Source: Acanthosepion lycidas
Lineage: Eukaryota > Mollusca > Cephalopoda > Sepiida > Sepiidae
Assembly (NCBI GenBank): GCA_963932145.1
Contig: OZ010603.1
Coordinates: forward strand, 77,135,464-77,199,463
Direction of reading: 5' to 3'
DNA length: 64,000 bases
Positions 23,152 to 34,858 of the stretch are shown in pieces. A program made the position numbers and the translations under genes. How positions within the stretch are numbered: the first letter of the stretch is position 1; the number at the start of each line of letters is the position of its first letter. The notes under the pieces were generated by a model. It worked only from the letters and a program-made list of their open reading frames with translations, made no database searches and had not been told where the DNA came from.

Positions 23152-25884
23152 TCTTGGCTTCATCTGCTTGGATTTTCATTACTTTTCTTCCGACCTCCCA
23201 GTGCTCTGTCTCTAGCTGGTGATCATATATAGCGAGTTTTCCATAAAGTAGAAAACTACTAGAGAGAAGAAAAAGCGACTTTCTCTAACTACGACACTAT
23301 CGTCATGGTTGATCATCAACCCTTTTCAAAGGGGCTGCTGCTTCTTCTTGACTACACTGGGGTTTTAGGCATAACATTTCTGAATGTGACTTTTTCTGCA
23401 AATTTGGCTTTTTTTGACGAAATAAATTTGAATTGCAGCTCTTTATCTTTTTAGATTTCAATTTTAATAAATATCACTTTACTTTTTACCCCCGCCCATT
23501 ACAACAAAGAAAGATCTTTAGAAAAATACTTCTCAAAAACCCCAAAAAGGTAAGTTTTGTTTTTTCGTTTTTTTTTCTTAGCGGGCTTTTTACCCACTTT
23601 GTTTCTTTTTATTTTTTTTGTTGTTTTTTTTTTTTGTTTTCTATGTTTTCCTCTACTCTTTAACCAGCCAAGTATATTACATCTGATCTCAGTTTAACAT
23701 TCCTTTTTTTTTATCTCGAAATTTATTAGTGCAGGTTTCTTTATTTATACTAGAATCCTAAATTTGCTTGTATTTCTGTATCAGAATTTGTTTTTATTAT
23801 TCTTTCTTTTTATGATTCCAAAGATCATTAATAGTAAAGTTTCATTTCTTCCCAATTTAAGTCTTTTCCTCATTTTCATACCACATTGTCATTTTTAAAT
23901 CTTACCTTATTTTCCAAATGCAATGGCCCTTTTTTTCTTTTCTTTTTTTAACTATTGCTGTTGCTGATTCTCCTGTAAGCAGGGTTTATGCTCTGTTTTT
24001 GACCTGGAGACAAAAGAACATCAAATTTGTTAGCACTTTTAGTGTCATTAACTTTTGAGAGGAGTAGGGAAGGTAAAAATAAGCAAAAAAAAAAAAAAAA
24101 AAAAATCAAAGTCGTTGAGTGATTGTATGGTTTGAATCAAACAGAAAGAAGCAAGAGGCCATTGTTGCACGTCTGGTATTAGCAAGTAGAAGAAGAAAAA
24201 GATGGCGACGTCTGGAGTTTTAGTTGTTGGTGCTGGCTGACTGTCCGTCCGCCTCTGACATTCAACCATCCGCTCCTTTCTTTCCTTTCTCTCCTTTTCT
24301 TCTCGCAGCTTCAGTCTCCCCCTTCAATTATATTTGGAAACCACTTCCAGTGAAATAAAATTAATAAACGAATACTATGTCTAGTAACGTTTTTTTTTTT
24401 TTTTTTTTCTTCTTTTTTTTTTCTTTTCTTCAATTTAAGTCCTTTTTCTTATATCAACTTCTCTTGCTCGCAACGTTTTTCTATTATATTGTTCTTACCA
24501 CCACCAAACCTCTCTCTCTCTCTCTCTGCGTTATTTTTTCTTTCTTTTTTCTTTCCAAGACAACAATTCTTACTCGAGCTCTTTTACGACTTTCTCTGCT
24601 TTGAAAGGATCTGATGAAAACTACTTTCTATTGCACTCATTAACTTTTTCAATAGAATCCAAATTGGCTTGTGTATATGTATATACATATATGTAATAAT
24701 TTTTTTTTTTTTTCTGAAAACTAACCATAAGCTGCTTTGGCAAAATATTATTACCAATTTCTTTTGGTCTTGTTGACGTCAGTTGTAGTTTGTCTTTTCT
24801 CTCTTTGCAAGCCTGCACCTCCAAGACTTCCTTTGTCGCTCATGCTAGCTAATGTATGCACGTCTCTTTAATCTGACGCAACTCAATGTGGCTATTGAAC
24901 CCGTATGTAGGTCAAGCGCTTTTTAATTTCAACTCTTTGCTTTGTTCACTTGCTAAGCCTTGTCGTCTGCCACCGCTGTGTACAATTTCACACTTTTTTT
25001 TTTTTTTTTTTTTTTCTCCATTCTAACTATTGTCAGTTTTAATTTTTCTTTGCTTGTTTTGATTTTTTTTTTTTTTTTTTTCCCATGTTCATTAAATAAT
25101 TTCAAGGAAGCTTTCGCTAGCATGCTTAAGTTTATCAAAATGCTTTGCATTGTGATTGTATACTTAGTTTCACAAAACCCTGAGAGTTCAATTTGATCAC
25201 CTTATCAAATATGACATTACTACTGTCGTGAGTTCAGTTTTTCTTTAGTACTTCACACTTGTGGCTTTAGACCATGTTGTGCTCAGTTTATGAAATATCG
25301 ATAAAAGGTTCAAGCTTAATGAGTGACTGACATTTGTGTCAGGTATGTTTGGGTTTTTTTTTGGGGGGGGGGACACCCTTCATTCTGTTAAATTATTACA
25401 TGACTTTATTTCAGATTCCCATTAACTCTTGTCTCTTTAGTACTTTCATTCAAAGATAGCAATTGACATTTTACTTGTAATACCTAATCTTCATAGCATT
25501 TTACTATTAATGTCAAACTCTTCAAAAATCTAAAATAACTTAATGTGGACAATTCCAGTATTTTAAATAATTTAACTTCATGCTTTGTTAAATACTGTAT
25601 TGTTTGGAATCAAATTTCAAGTTGCATAAGTATTCTTATTAAGAACAATTGAGCTATTTCTCAGTCTTTAGTATTTGATCAAGACAAAAGGACACTTCCC
25701 CACCCCAAAGGAATTTCAAAGAATATTTAGGTATTTGTACATAGATTCATTCATTCAGTCACATTTTGTTCCACAACCTTTATTGCCATCTTTAATTCTA
25801 CTTAATAATTCCACCTTCCAAGAAGTTGGTATCTTTCTGGGTGTTTGCCCAGTCTAATTAGTTCTTACAGAATTGTAGTTCTTT

Positions 25885-26450
25885 CTATTAAGAGAATTTT
25901 GCAGGGGTCAAAATAAGTGGCAATGCAAAGGAGTAAGGTCAGGTGAGTATGGTGGGTTTTTTGGTAGATCATCCCAGCCAAGTTGTACAAATTTCTGCCA
26001 GGTTTGAAAAGAGACATGAGATCTGTCATTATCCTGAAAGATTACAATGCTTCTCTGATTGGCCAATTCCAGGGGGGTTTTTTTTTTTGGGGGGGGGGGT
26101 CTGATTGCTACCTTCAATTGGTCCAGTTGGGGGAAAGTACTCTCCTGAATTCAATGTGTTTTTGCAGGAGATTGTAATATGCAATCCAACTAGATACAAA
26201 GAATCCTCTTCTTTTGGAGGAGATAATGGTGGCTCATTCCACTTTCTGACTTTTTGTTTTTACTCCAGTGTTGTAAACAATTCAATTTTTGTTGCATTTA
26301 AGCACAGATGGAAATGTGGTACATTAAATCACAAGATACAAAAACATTGTAAAAATTCAAGTATCCAATGTTTCTAAAAAGCTTTAGATGTATGAGTTGT
26401 GGCATATCTCTGCAATGTCTGGTATATTTTGTTGGTGTTTTTTAATCATT
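25885..26450 (-). mobile_element. mariner transposase remnant
   Basis: On the minus strand, 25920-26060 reads NQRSIVIFQDNDRSHVSFQT, then WQKFVQLGWDDLPKNPPYSP and DLTPLHCHLF. This is the mariner second-Asp block (HQDNARPH in intact copies) and third-acidic block (PPYSPDLAPSDYHLF). The DN of the second block is kept, while the third-block Asp expected before YHLF is replaced. Weaker matches to the N-terminal part extend to about 26450. G-run and T-run interruptions and frame breaks near 26075-26100 show it is dead. No terminal inverted repeats were found. Confidence 0.8.
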
Positions 26451-26675
26451 TTGATTTAATCATCATCATCAAAGACTTGCATGCTGGCCAAAATGTTCTT
26501 AGACTTCCAAACCAATATTTCTACTTCTGTAACTAGCAAACTACTTACAAATAGTACTCTCAGCTATGGCACCATCCACTCAAACAGCACATATTTTCTG
26601 CTTGTACAGTGAACTTTTTTTCTTCCTTCCCAAAAATAATATCAAATGGTGAAAATGCACCTCCCTTTTCTCTCT

Positions 26676-26713
<38 letters not shown>

Positions 26714-27059
26714 ATCATTTAAAATTAAAAGCTCCTGCATAAATATAGACAGATGTGGGAAATTCAATCATGGAAAATGATACAAACTTTTCTAACCCAA
26801 TAATTTCACCTGTGGACACTTATTCAGGCAATTCTTTATCCATCTATTACTGTGGGATGCAAGTAAAATACATAAGTTTTACTTGACAAAAGTTACAAGA
26901 CTTAGAATATTTAACCTTCAATACAGCTGTTGTTGCATGACCCAGATAAGTTATGTCTTTTCTGACATTGTTGCTTAGGTCCAAATTCTAATTGCTTATT
27001 ATTGCTTCTTTTTAAGTGAGGTTCACCTTTGCAAGCATGTTTTGTTTTTTTTCTCTCTA

Positions 27060-27190
27060 AGTGTAGCTTAGATGTGGCAAACAGCAGAAAATATGGGGCA
27101 CTCTGTGAAGATCAAACTTGCTATTCAGTCATAATTAATCCAGCAAGACGAGCTTGCTAATCATTACACCACATCAAATTACACCACCTA
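27060..27190 (-). repeat. tRNA-derived SINE (family 1)
   Basis: On the minus strand: A-box-like GGTGTAATGATTAGCAAG, B-box-like AGCAAGTTTGATCTTCAC, the acceptor-like GAGTGCCCC, and then a body with TTGCCACATCTAAGCT. The same order occurs on the plus strand at 33305-33450. The pair are two diverged copies of one family. Confidence 0.7.
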
Positions 27191-27439
27191 CGCCAACAGG
27201 TGTACTCACACTGAATTTGGCATATTGCTATCAATTCAAAGTAATTATTTTGTGGTGTGTGGGGAGGATGGGGGTTACCAACCTGTAGTTAAATTTAGAA
27301 AAGATTCTTCCTTATTCAGCGCTTTTCTTGGTGAGGGACATTACTTTACAACTCGTATTCTCACTGAATATCCTCAGACTCTGATGAAATCTTAAATACA
27401 ACTTATTCTGATTTTATTTACACAATGGATTGCTTCTCT

Positions 27440-27625
27440 GAGAATCAGAGCCAAGTTTGTAACCTTCACTTGTGCAAAAATGCCCTTTGGAAGGTTGTTT
27501 CTCTCCCCCAGCTATGTATTAAATAACAGAGCAAACTGATCTTCAACCTTGGTTGACAGCCAATCTAGGGGAAGCACAACTCTGAGTTCAAAATCTCTGT
27601 AGCCCTGGTTAGTTATATACTATAA
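27440..27625 (+). repeat. tRNA-derived SINE (family 2), head truncated
   Basis: The body blocks match the family: AGAGCCAAGTTTGTAACC, TTTGGAAGG, CCCCCAGCTATGTATTAAAT, CCTTGGTTGACAGCCAATCT and CAACTCTGAGTTCAAAA. The 5' head is poorly preserved. Confidence 0.6.
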
Positions 27626-27929
27626 GCAGCTAATGAAAGTATTGTGGAGTTCACAATGACTATGATCGTGACTACAGTTAGTGTTGGTTGATTTATTGGC
27701 TTTTAATATTTCTTCAAATGAATCACTTTGGGACAGATTACTTCAGGTATTATGAATGCTACAAAGGAAGTGTATAATATATAGAAAAATCTTTGTTTCA
27801 ATTAAGGATAATCTTCTTGCAAAGGTCGGGTAAATTGGTAATTTATGTTCAAATGTTCTCATTGAATTAGCCCAACCATCGGAGACCGATCATAGACATC
27901 GTGACTCTTCCCCCCCCCCTCCAAATGCT

Positions 27930-28090
27930 TTTCATTTATTTCACCAGTGCTACATAACATCTTTAATTCAAAATTGTCCTTTTCAAAGCCAGGCTGCCAA
28001 CCAATCTGTTCTATAGCTGGGAAGAGAAGTGCATTCATACTTTTCCCACGGGTGTTTGTGCCCAAGTGAATATAACGAACTCTATTTCAG
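27930..28090 (-). repeat. tRNA-derived SINE (family 2)
   Basis: On the minus strand it reads TTATATTCACTTGGGCACAA, GGGAAAAGTATGAATGC, TCCCAGCTATAGAACAGATTG and GGTTGGCAGCC, in the family order. The 68-codon open frame at 27859-28065 is a by-product of this repeat. Confidence 0.65.
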
Positions 28091-28974
28091 AAATGCTTGT
28101 AGGTGCTCGTCCTGCGTTCCTGGCGCGTAAAATATCTTAAAGGACACAGTAACTTTCCCGTATGTGCAATACAGGGATGCATCCAAAGTTTCCCATTAAA
28201 AGCGTTACATTGCACAAACCAACCCGTAATAACAGTTACAACATAGTAAAAGGAGTTTTTTTTTTGTCGATACTAAACAGCGACAACAATTTAATTTAAA
28301 ATGTAAATCTTTCCGTAACCGAATGTGAATTATTTGCCAAATGAACTAGATATTGATAGCAATTACTACATAGATATTTTATATATTTAACCATTTGTGT
28401 TTTTATTATAAACGTACTTTTCAGGGCGAAACGTTTTTACTAACAAACGGAGACATTTGTATTTAACATTCATTTCATCGTTCAAATAACATTTGACAGG
28501 GCTCAAAAAATGTCTTCAGACGAGAAATCTTTCTGTGTGGGTTGGTACAGAGACTGTAGGGAGGACAATATTTTTTTTGTGATTTTAAATAATGAACATC
28601 GCTTTGATCATTTGATGTTATTCTTTCAAACACCTTTTACTAGTCGTTCTTTCTTTCTTTCACTGGGTGGTGGGATGTGTGGGTGGGGCATGAAATAGAC
28701 ATCAATGTCGCCTTACTAGAAATTTTTTTGTTTTAACTTTTTGTATTTCGTTTAAAAAAAACAAAAAACAGTTGTCAAAAGGTATTTTTAAATTGAACTG
28801 TGATTAAGTGTAAATACTATTCTTGTTTGAAATTTAATAATTAAAAACATGTTTTGTTAATTTAAGTGATTTCAGCATGATTCAAAAATTTGTTTTTTGG
28901 GACGATGACAAAAAAAACTTAGTCTGTAGCTGTGCAGTTTAACACAATAATTTATTAAGAAACTGAAGTTGGGA

Positions 28975-29090
28975 CCTACAGAATTTTCCCGAGAGCCACC
29001 CAAGTCACCAGTTGTGGAATTCAAACTACGGTCGCCGATTTCTCGTTACAATCCGCTATAATTACACCACCCGAAGCCCTACCAATGTTC
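28975..29090 (-). repeat. tRNA-derived SINE head
   Basis: On the minus strand: GGGTGGTGTAATTATAGCGG (A-box region), then GACCGTAGTTTGAATTCCAC (B box), then a short body. It is related to the tRNA-like part of the composite SINEs at 57207 and 62657. Confidence 0.6.
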
Positions 29091-29574
29091 ATTCCTAATC
29101 TAACAACATTTAGGAACTTAACTTTAGTAAAAAAAAAAACTTAATGACTATTTCTGGCTAGGTTTCTTTTCTGCTTATAATTTTCCCGTGTTTGTCTTTT
29201 CCCGCTTCACAATCTTTATTTTATTAAGTCAGGAAAGTTAGATTTCTTAAGTTATTCTTAGTTAATTTAATATTAACATGATTTTATCAATTTGGTGTAT
29301 GATTAAATAAATCATTTCAATCACAAACCTGATTAACTTTCTCAGACAACTGGAATATTGTCATTACTCGTTGATCATAAAGAATTGGAAATCAATTTTA
29401 TAAATATCAAAATACTTAAGCTGATTACTTTTACATTCTATAAAGAGCTATAAATACCTTCTCGTGATATTTTGAGAGATGCAACATCATAAGCCGAAAC
29501 TGATATTTAGTTTTTGAGCCTCAATTAAAACTTCCGTCTTATTCGTAAAGCTAAGTCATAAAACATCCGCTAAT

Positions 29575-29690
29575 TGCCAATTGATTCGAACTTTATAAAA
29601 TGGTACATAAGGATTTCCTTGTAGTTGGTTCACATATTTTAATAATTAGTAACTGTTTCTAAATTTATGAATAAAAAAATTTTCATTTAC
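29575..29690. repeat. Direct repeat pair, copy A
   Basis: The blocks TAATTGCCAATTGATTCGAA, CTTTATAAAATGGTA and AAGGATTTCCTTGTAGTTGG recur at 32282-32385 in the same orientation, followed in both by TTTATGAATAAAAAAATT. The family is unclassified. Confidence 0.65.
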
Positions 29691-29920
29691 GTTCTCATGT
29701 AATGTATTTCAATTTATATAAGACCAATATTCTTCTTTGGCTTGTTTTTTTTTTATGCAAAAGTTAAGATCTCGTATTTGTTCAGCTGTTCATAACTTCT
29801 TTATTCCAAATGTTTTCAAATTGTGAATTTTATGAATTTTAATATTAGAATTCAGTCCATATTATTTTGTATGCATCATTGTTTCTAGTTCAATCGTTCA
29901 GTATTAAAGAAGAAACAAAG

Positions 29921-30097
29921 ATGCACACACGCTACGTCATTGCTGCTATCGCTTTCCTTTTAGCTTCTCTGCTGACACTCAACATCCAAGATGTATTTTG
30001 GAATCGGGGTGGGGGTGATAAACAGGACAAGATTAACATCCAGCGGACAAAATCCCAGCTTTTTATTCCAAAAGTGGACCAAATCACAGTATCTTAA
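29921..30097 (+). CDS. Candidate small protein with N-terminal hydrophobic segment
   Basis: A 58-codon open frame starts in the context AAAGATGC and reads MHTRYVIAAIAFLLASLLTL, followed by a hydrophilic Gly- and Lys-rich part. The N-terminus looks like a signal peptide or a type II signal anchor: a short charged tail followed by about 17 hydrophobic residues. The frame is open further upstream to 29867. I do not recognise a family. No splice partner, tandem paralogue or polyadenylation context confirms expression. It lies inside CUSTOS intron 1 on the same strand, so it could be a nested gene, an unrelated first exon or chance. Confidence 0.22.
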   Translation: MHTRYVIAAIAFLLASLLTLNIQDVFWNRGGGDKQDKINIQRTKSQLFIPKVDQITVS

Positions 30098-30164
30098 ATG
30101 AATGGAAAATTCAAGCAATTTTAATGTCAAATTGAAACTTTTTTTTTTTTCTCTCTCACAAAGT

Positions 30165-30245
30165 CAAGCTTTATGGGATACTGGAACTCCCTAACTATGA
30201 AATATATCGAATAGGTGTCCGTATCATTGTTAGAAAGTCTTTTTT
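30165..30245. repeat. Short direct repeat, copy A
   Basis: GGAACTCCCTAACTATGA followed by TATATCGAATAGGTG and TTGTTAGAAA recurs about 178 bp downstream at 30345-30420. This is a local duplication. Confidence 0.7.
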
Positions 30246-30344
30246 TCACGGTTTAATTATCTTCGTATACGTTCTTCGTGATTTCTTTTACGTTTTGACG
30301 CAATCTTTTAACAAAACAACACCCTTCTTAAGGCTTTCTTCTGA

Positions 30345-30420
30345 TAAAGTCGGATACTAGAACTCCCTAACTATGACCTATATCGAATAGGTGACCGTAG
30401 CTTTGTTAGAAAATTTCTTT
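30345..30420. repeat. Short direct repeat, copy B
   Basis: Partner of 30165-30245. Differences are scattered substitutions only. Confidence 0.7.
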
Positions 30421-30659
30421 AGTGGTTGGATCGCTTTACTTACTACGAATTTCCGTTGCAAACAGAACGGATCCATAAAGTCGTAAAGTACCCAACAGAA
30501 ATAGATGATTTTATTACCAACCACCGTGTTTTGTTCTGTCTTCTACACTCCTACAGCCCGCCATTATCTCTTATCCTCTCAACATTAAGCCTCTTTGTAC
30601 CCTCGACGTTTTGGAAATATTTGATTAACTGAAGTTGAAATGTGATGAATAACAAAATT

Positions 30660-30900
30660 ATTTCTATAAAGATTTGCATTATTCGGACTGTTATCCTCAT
30701 CTTCATTGCCATATTCACAACGTTTCGTCCGTTGTACGGTCTGGCCTTCTTCAGGTGATTGGAATTTCGAACTGAACCCTTTTATTTCGTCCAACGGCCG
30801 AAACGGTGTGAATATGGCAATGAAGATGAGTATAACAGTCCAAATAATGTAAATAATCATAATGCTTCATATCAGAGATATAGACAGATATTTCTATGAA
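30660..30900. mobile_element. Palindromic SINE-like retroposon (short copy)
   Basis: The left arm reads GCATTATTCGGACTGTTATC through CCTTCTTCAGGTGATTGGAA and CCTTTTATTTCGTCCA. The right arm returns from ACGGCCGAAACGGTGTGAAT to ATCAGAGATATAGACAGAT. Flanking direct repeats ATTTCTATAAA (30660-30670) and ATTTCTATGAA (30890-30900) match at 10 of 11 positions. The centre is deleted relative to longer copies. Confidence 0.75.
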
Positions 30901-31761
30901 ACTTGAAACTGAAACCTCCTGCAACAGGAAAAGAGAAATGGCATCAACATGTGACAACGCTCTATTAATGTCATATATCTAATCACAATCAGATAAGTGT
31001 TAATAAATCACATTGTCAACGGCTTTTTAACGGTGACACTCTTGGGTAGATTTGTTTTTTTTTTAAACATCATTACTTTAAAAAAAAAGAGACATGTTTG
31101 TCTTCTCAATCAATGATAATGTCTACAATATGAAGATAATTATATGTGATTGCTTCAAGGAGTCGAGAAGTTCTTGGCCTGACTCCTGTCCAAAGTCTAG
31201 TCAAATATCTGGTGTTGTTTTAAACCCTTGCTCGAGTTTAGGGATTTTTAGCATCACCTCACATCATCACTTTCTCGTGGGCAGTTGAAAATCTGGGTTA
31301 TATTTGGCTTTTACTATTCATTCGATGTTTAATTCAAATACGATAAAAATCGTTCTAATGCTTTTTGTTTTATGAGTTGACTGTTGGTGAAAACAACAAT
31401 CAATTTGTAAGAAATTCAACGTCATGGAAATGACGTCATTATGTTGCTAATAAGGATTTTCAATTATTGATTACCAATAATGGACGGAGGTAACAGAAAA
31501 AAAATACATCACAACACCAACCAGAAAAGTGGTGAGAACTAAAAAGTTATCAGCTAATCACAGGCGAGTTGTGAATTATAGGTCGGCTCATGTTAGCCCA
31601 CTTGCTACTAAATTGAAAGAAAAGTGCAACAAAATGTATCCTAGTAATCACGATGAATGGGTGGTTGTCTTTTGAAAGGGGGTCAAACGGCTGGCGAGCA
31701 ATGTTGCCACATGTATGTTAAAAGCTTCAAAGTTGTAGTTCCAAGCCGCTCCCAGGGAATT

Positions 31762-31793
31762 CAAGGCCATACCTATTAATAGGCATGGCCTTG
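31762..31793. repeat. Short hairpin
   Basis: CAAGGCCATACCTATTAATA can pair with the following GGCATGGCCTTG half to give a stem of about 15 bp with one mismatch. It is not followed by a T run and is not a copy of any repeat seen here. Confidence 0.5.
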
Positions 31794-32281
31794 CCTCATT
31801 TTTATATAGATCCACGCCTACTCGTGAAAATTGTCATTTTTAAAAAGTAACAGCCGGACGAACAGGAAATCATCAAAAATGGATATAATTTAAATTAACT
31901 TGTGAACACAAAACCAGTTATAACCAGTTAGGTCTTTAGATAAAATTTAGTTCATTATTTAGACACTTACCCTAAAAATCTTCACCGAATAGTAAAAGAA
32001 TTCTTCAAAAATTCGAAATAAAACTGTTTTAAACGAAGTTGTATTTTCATTTTCAACTTTTGGCAAACATAACCTCCGTGCCCGAAAAGAAAAACTTGTC
32101 AAACGGACGGTTTTTCCCTTGACATCGCTATTATTTTAACTGCCTTCATTCTTCTTTAAAAAGCCACTATTAAAATTGGAATAAAACCTATATGATGAAA
32201 GTGGATTCATAATTATTTTCTTGAGAATTTACAAAAATAATGAACACTTTATTTATTATATTGTTTATTGGAATGATTGAC

Positions 32282-32385
32282 TAATTGCCAGTTGATTCGA
32301 ACTTTATAAAATGATAAATAAGGATTTCCTTATAGTTGGTTCACATTGTTTTAGTAAATGTTTATGAATAAAAAAATTGTTTTCT
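32282..32385. repeat. Direct repeat pair, copy B
   Basis: Partner of 29575-29690, 2.7 kb away in the same orientation. Confidence 0.65.
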
Positions 32386-32823
32386 TCTTCTTAATTTCTT
32401 TATAAATTGAAAAATGGTAGATTTTTGTATTAGCTTTAATTGTATTTAGTTTTTAGAATGTTGTAAATATAAAATTATTCTTGTAAATAAACAATCTAAT
32501 AGTGTTTAATGTTTTTGTTATCAATTTTCAAGGACAGAAAAAATGTAACTTCACTTTCATAATATGTTTAAGATTTTTCTAATGACCGTTTTTTTGTTCT
32601 GTTTTTTAAACTATAAAGTTTGAATATAGTTAAAATAAAATCGGTGTCCTTGCAAAACCGTCATTTGGACCCTTCGTTTCTTTGTTTTCTTCTCTTTTTT
32701 TTTTTTTTTTTTTTTTTCGGCTAGGAAGGTCCAAGTTTGCCTAACTTACTTGGGGGGGGGGGCGTAATGTATCATTTTTATTCAAAAAGCAGCGAGTCTC
32801 ATTCCTGTGTGGTCACGCGTCAC

Positions 32824-32854
<31 letters not shown>

Positions 32855-33304
32855 GTTAAGGGAAAACTGGTTATTATCATCATTTGTTTCATTTTTGTTC
32901 AAGTCATTCTGAGTTTGTAACCTTTTTTGCCATATGATCTAGCAATGTTGGAGGGAAACGAAACTGTCACAGTCTGCAAGCGCAACTTTGCAGGCCTGTC
33001 GCCACTTTATCACTAGCTCCATTGTATATGTTCAGATGGGCTCCATTCTTTCGTTCCGTCAATTCATTCCTTTATGACTAGGGCACGCCATGCCACTTCC
33101 ACGGAGCCGAATCACTCTCATTTCCTCCATGTGGCAAAATGTAAAACAATTCTACTTAAACCGCCCCCTTTAGAGAACTGGCACTTCCTCTCGCGTGATA
33201 GCTTCCAAGATCACTTCAGTGTTGATGATTCAAGTCAAGAGTCAATTGTTATCTATCCTTCTGATCTTCATTTTCTCTTCTACTCATATCACACGCTCCG
33301 TGGG

Positions 33305-33450
33305 CACCTCTACGTAGTGTAATGGTTAGCCAGCTTGTCTCGCTAAAACAATTACGACTGAGTAGCGAGTTCGATCCTCACTGGGTGCCTCATACTTTCG
33401 GCCTTGTGCCACATCTAAGCTATGCTTAGAAAATCCCCATAACACACGCT
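33305..33450 (+). repeat. tRNA-derived SINE (family 1)
   Basis: The head looks like a degenerate tRNA. GGCACCT pairs with GGGTGCC as an acceptor stem, GTGTAATGGTTAGCC is the A-box region and GCGAGTTCGATCCTCAC is the T arm and B box. The anticodon region does not fold into a normal 5-bp stem with a 7-nt loop, so it is not a functional tRNA gene. The body (CGGCCTTGTGCCACATCTAA) matches the minus-strand copy at 27060 and the tandem units near 38.5-39.3 kb. Confidence 0.7.
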
Positions 33451-33628
33451 CCGTTCATCATTATCATTTTGTTGACTTTAATCCTTTACCTTGAGTGTCT
33501 CTCAAGCTTTGGGTCGGGTGAAACGTTGAACCATAAATCAGATAATCATTAAAAATGGATTTGTAACCACACCATTACAGGAAAGCTACATGTTTATTGT
33601 CCAAACTCTTCGAAACATTATCTCTGAT

Positions 33629-34101
33629 AACTACTCAACGAATATCTGTCTATATTATTGTAATTGTAACTATTTACATTGTTCGTACTATTATCTTCAT
33701 TTTTCTGTCATATTCACGACGTTTCAGCCACTGTACGCTCTGGTCTTCTTCAGGTGATATACGTTGGAATTTCCAACCGAATCCTTTATTTCGTTCACAG
33801 AGGTAGATTGTTGTCGTTTCTGGATATCTCAGTTTCAGTTATTTTTCTTTGGTAATTCAACTCTCCACGTTTTTGTCCCCCTCTGCTGTTGCCAAGTACT
33901 GAACTTACAATTTTGGGGATCTGGATTACTTTAACCAACGCTTTTATCCACTGGTGGGCAAAAATAAAGGGTCCGTTTCGAACCTCCAACGTATATCACC
34001 TGAATAAGGCCGGAGCGTACAACGACCGAAACGTCGTGAATATGACAGTAAAAATGAGGGCAACAGTCAGAACAATGTAAATCGTGTAAACTGCTCAACG
34101 A
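33629..34101. mobile_element. Palindromic retroposon with tRNA-like centre (full copy)
   Basis: The left arm begins ATATCTGTCTATATTATTGT and passes through the CTTCTTCAGGTGATA block. The centre (about 33880-33960) contains, on the minus strand, CAGTGGATAAAAGCGTTGG and a degenerate B box. The right arm, from CACCTGAATAAGGCCGGAGC to GAACAATGTAAATCG, repeats the left inverted. The 13-bp direct repeats AACTACTCAACGA (33629-33641) and AACTGCTCAACGA (34089-34101) flank it with one mismatch. Confidence 0.8.
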
Positions 34102-34736
34102 TTGAATGTTTGCCGATTTACGATTTGATATTCACAGTGTAATTTAGCACGACCCCCTCAGCAAAACGAAGAGAAAAAGATGTTTCTTGTTAAAATCTTC
34201 GGCCTACTCACAAATCTTTTTTTTCTTTTAACCTCGATTCTCACATTGACCCAGGCCCATCGGCTAATATGCAACTAACGCATAATATGCTCAGGCATAC
34301 ACGGTTGTCATTATCATATCTAGTCAAAAAAACAATTAACTTGCTTCTAAGGCTTCTAATTTTTTTTAGCCCATTATTCAGGCGCTCCCATTTTCTCTAT
34401 TGTCTGTAACTTGTCGTGATTGGTTGGGAAAGTCCGTGAACTGATCTCGTTTTCTTTTTCTACAATTTTGAATTCAGAGTAATCCTTATGCAAGATTGTT
34501 TGCCATCCAAACATAATCTACCCTGCTATTTATTTATTTTTAACTGGGGAAAAGGGAATTATTATGAAAGTGAACGCAACAGACTCGGTCGGAATATGTA
34601 CTCGATTCGCCAATGACCGTTACGCTGCTCGGCTATCCTGATCTGGCCACAGGTATGCCGAAATTGAACGTAGAAAGAAAATGTCCTGTTTTTACAATGG
34701 CAACATCCGTTTAAATTCAATTCTGTTTCTCTAAAA

Positions 34737-34815
34737 CTGTGATTCTCAACCGCCGTGCCGCGGCACACTAGTGTGCCACGTGATCCTCTTAAGTGTGCTG
34801 CGAAATATTGTCGCA

Positions 34816-34858
<43 letters not shown>

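Noticed and set aside
22326-25196. Numerous Phe/Lys-rich open frames on both strands
   Set aside because: All span poly(T) or poly(A) runs and lack any motif.
33305-33385. Apparent tRNA gene
   Set aside because: The acceptor and T arms pair, but the anticodon arm does not form, and a second diverged copy with the same SINE body exists at 27060.
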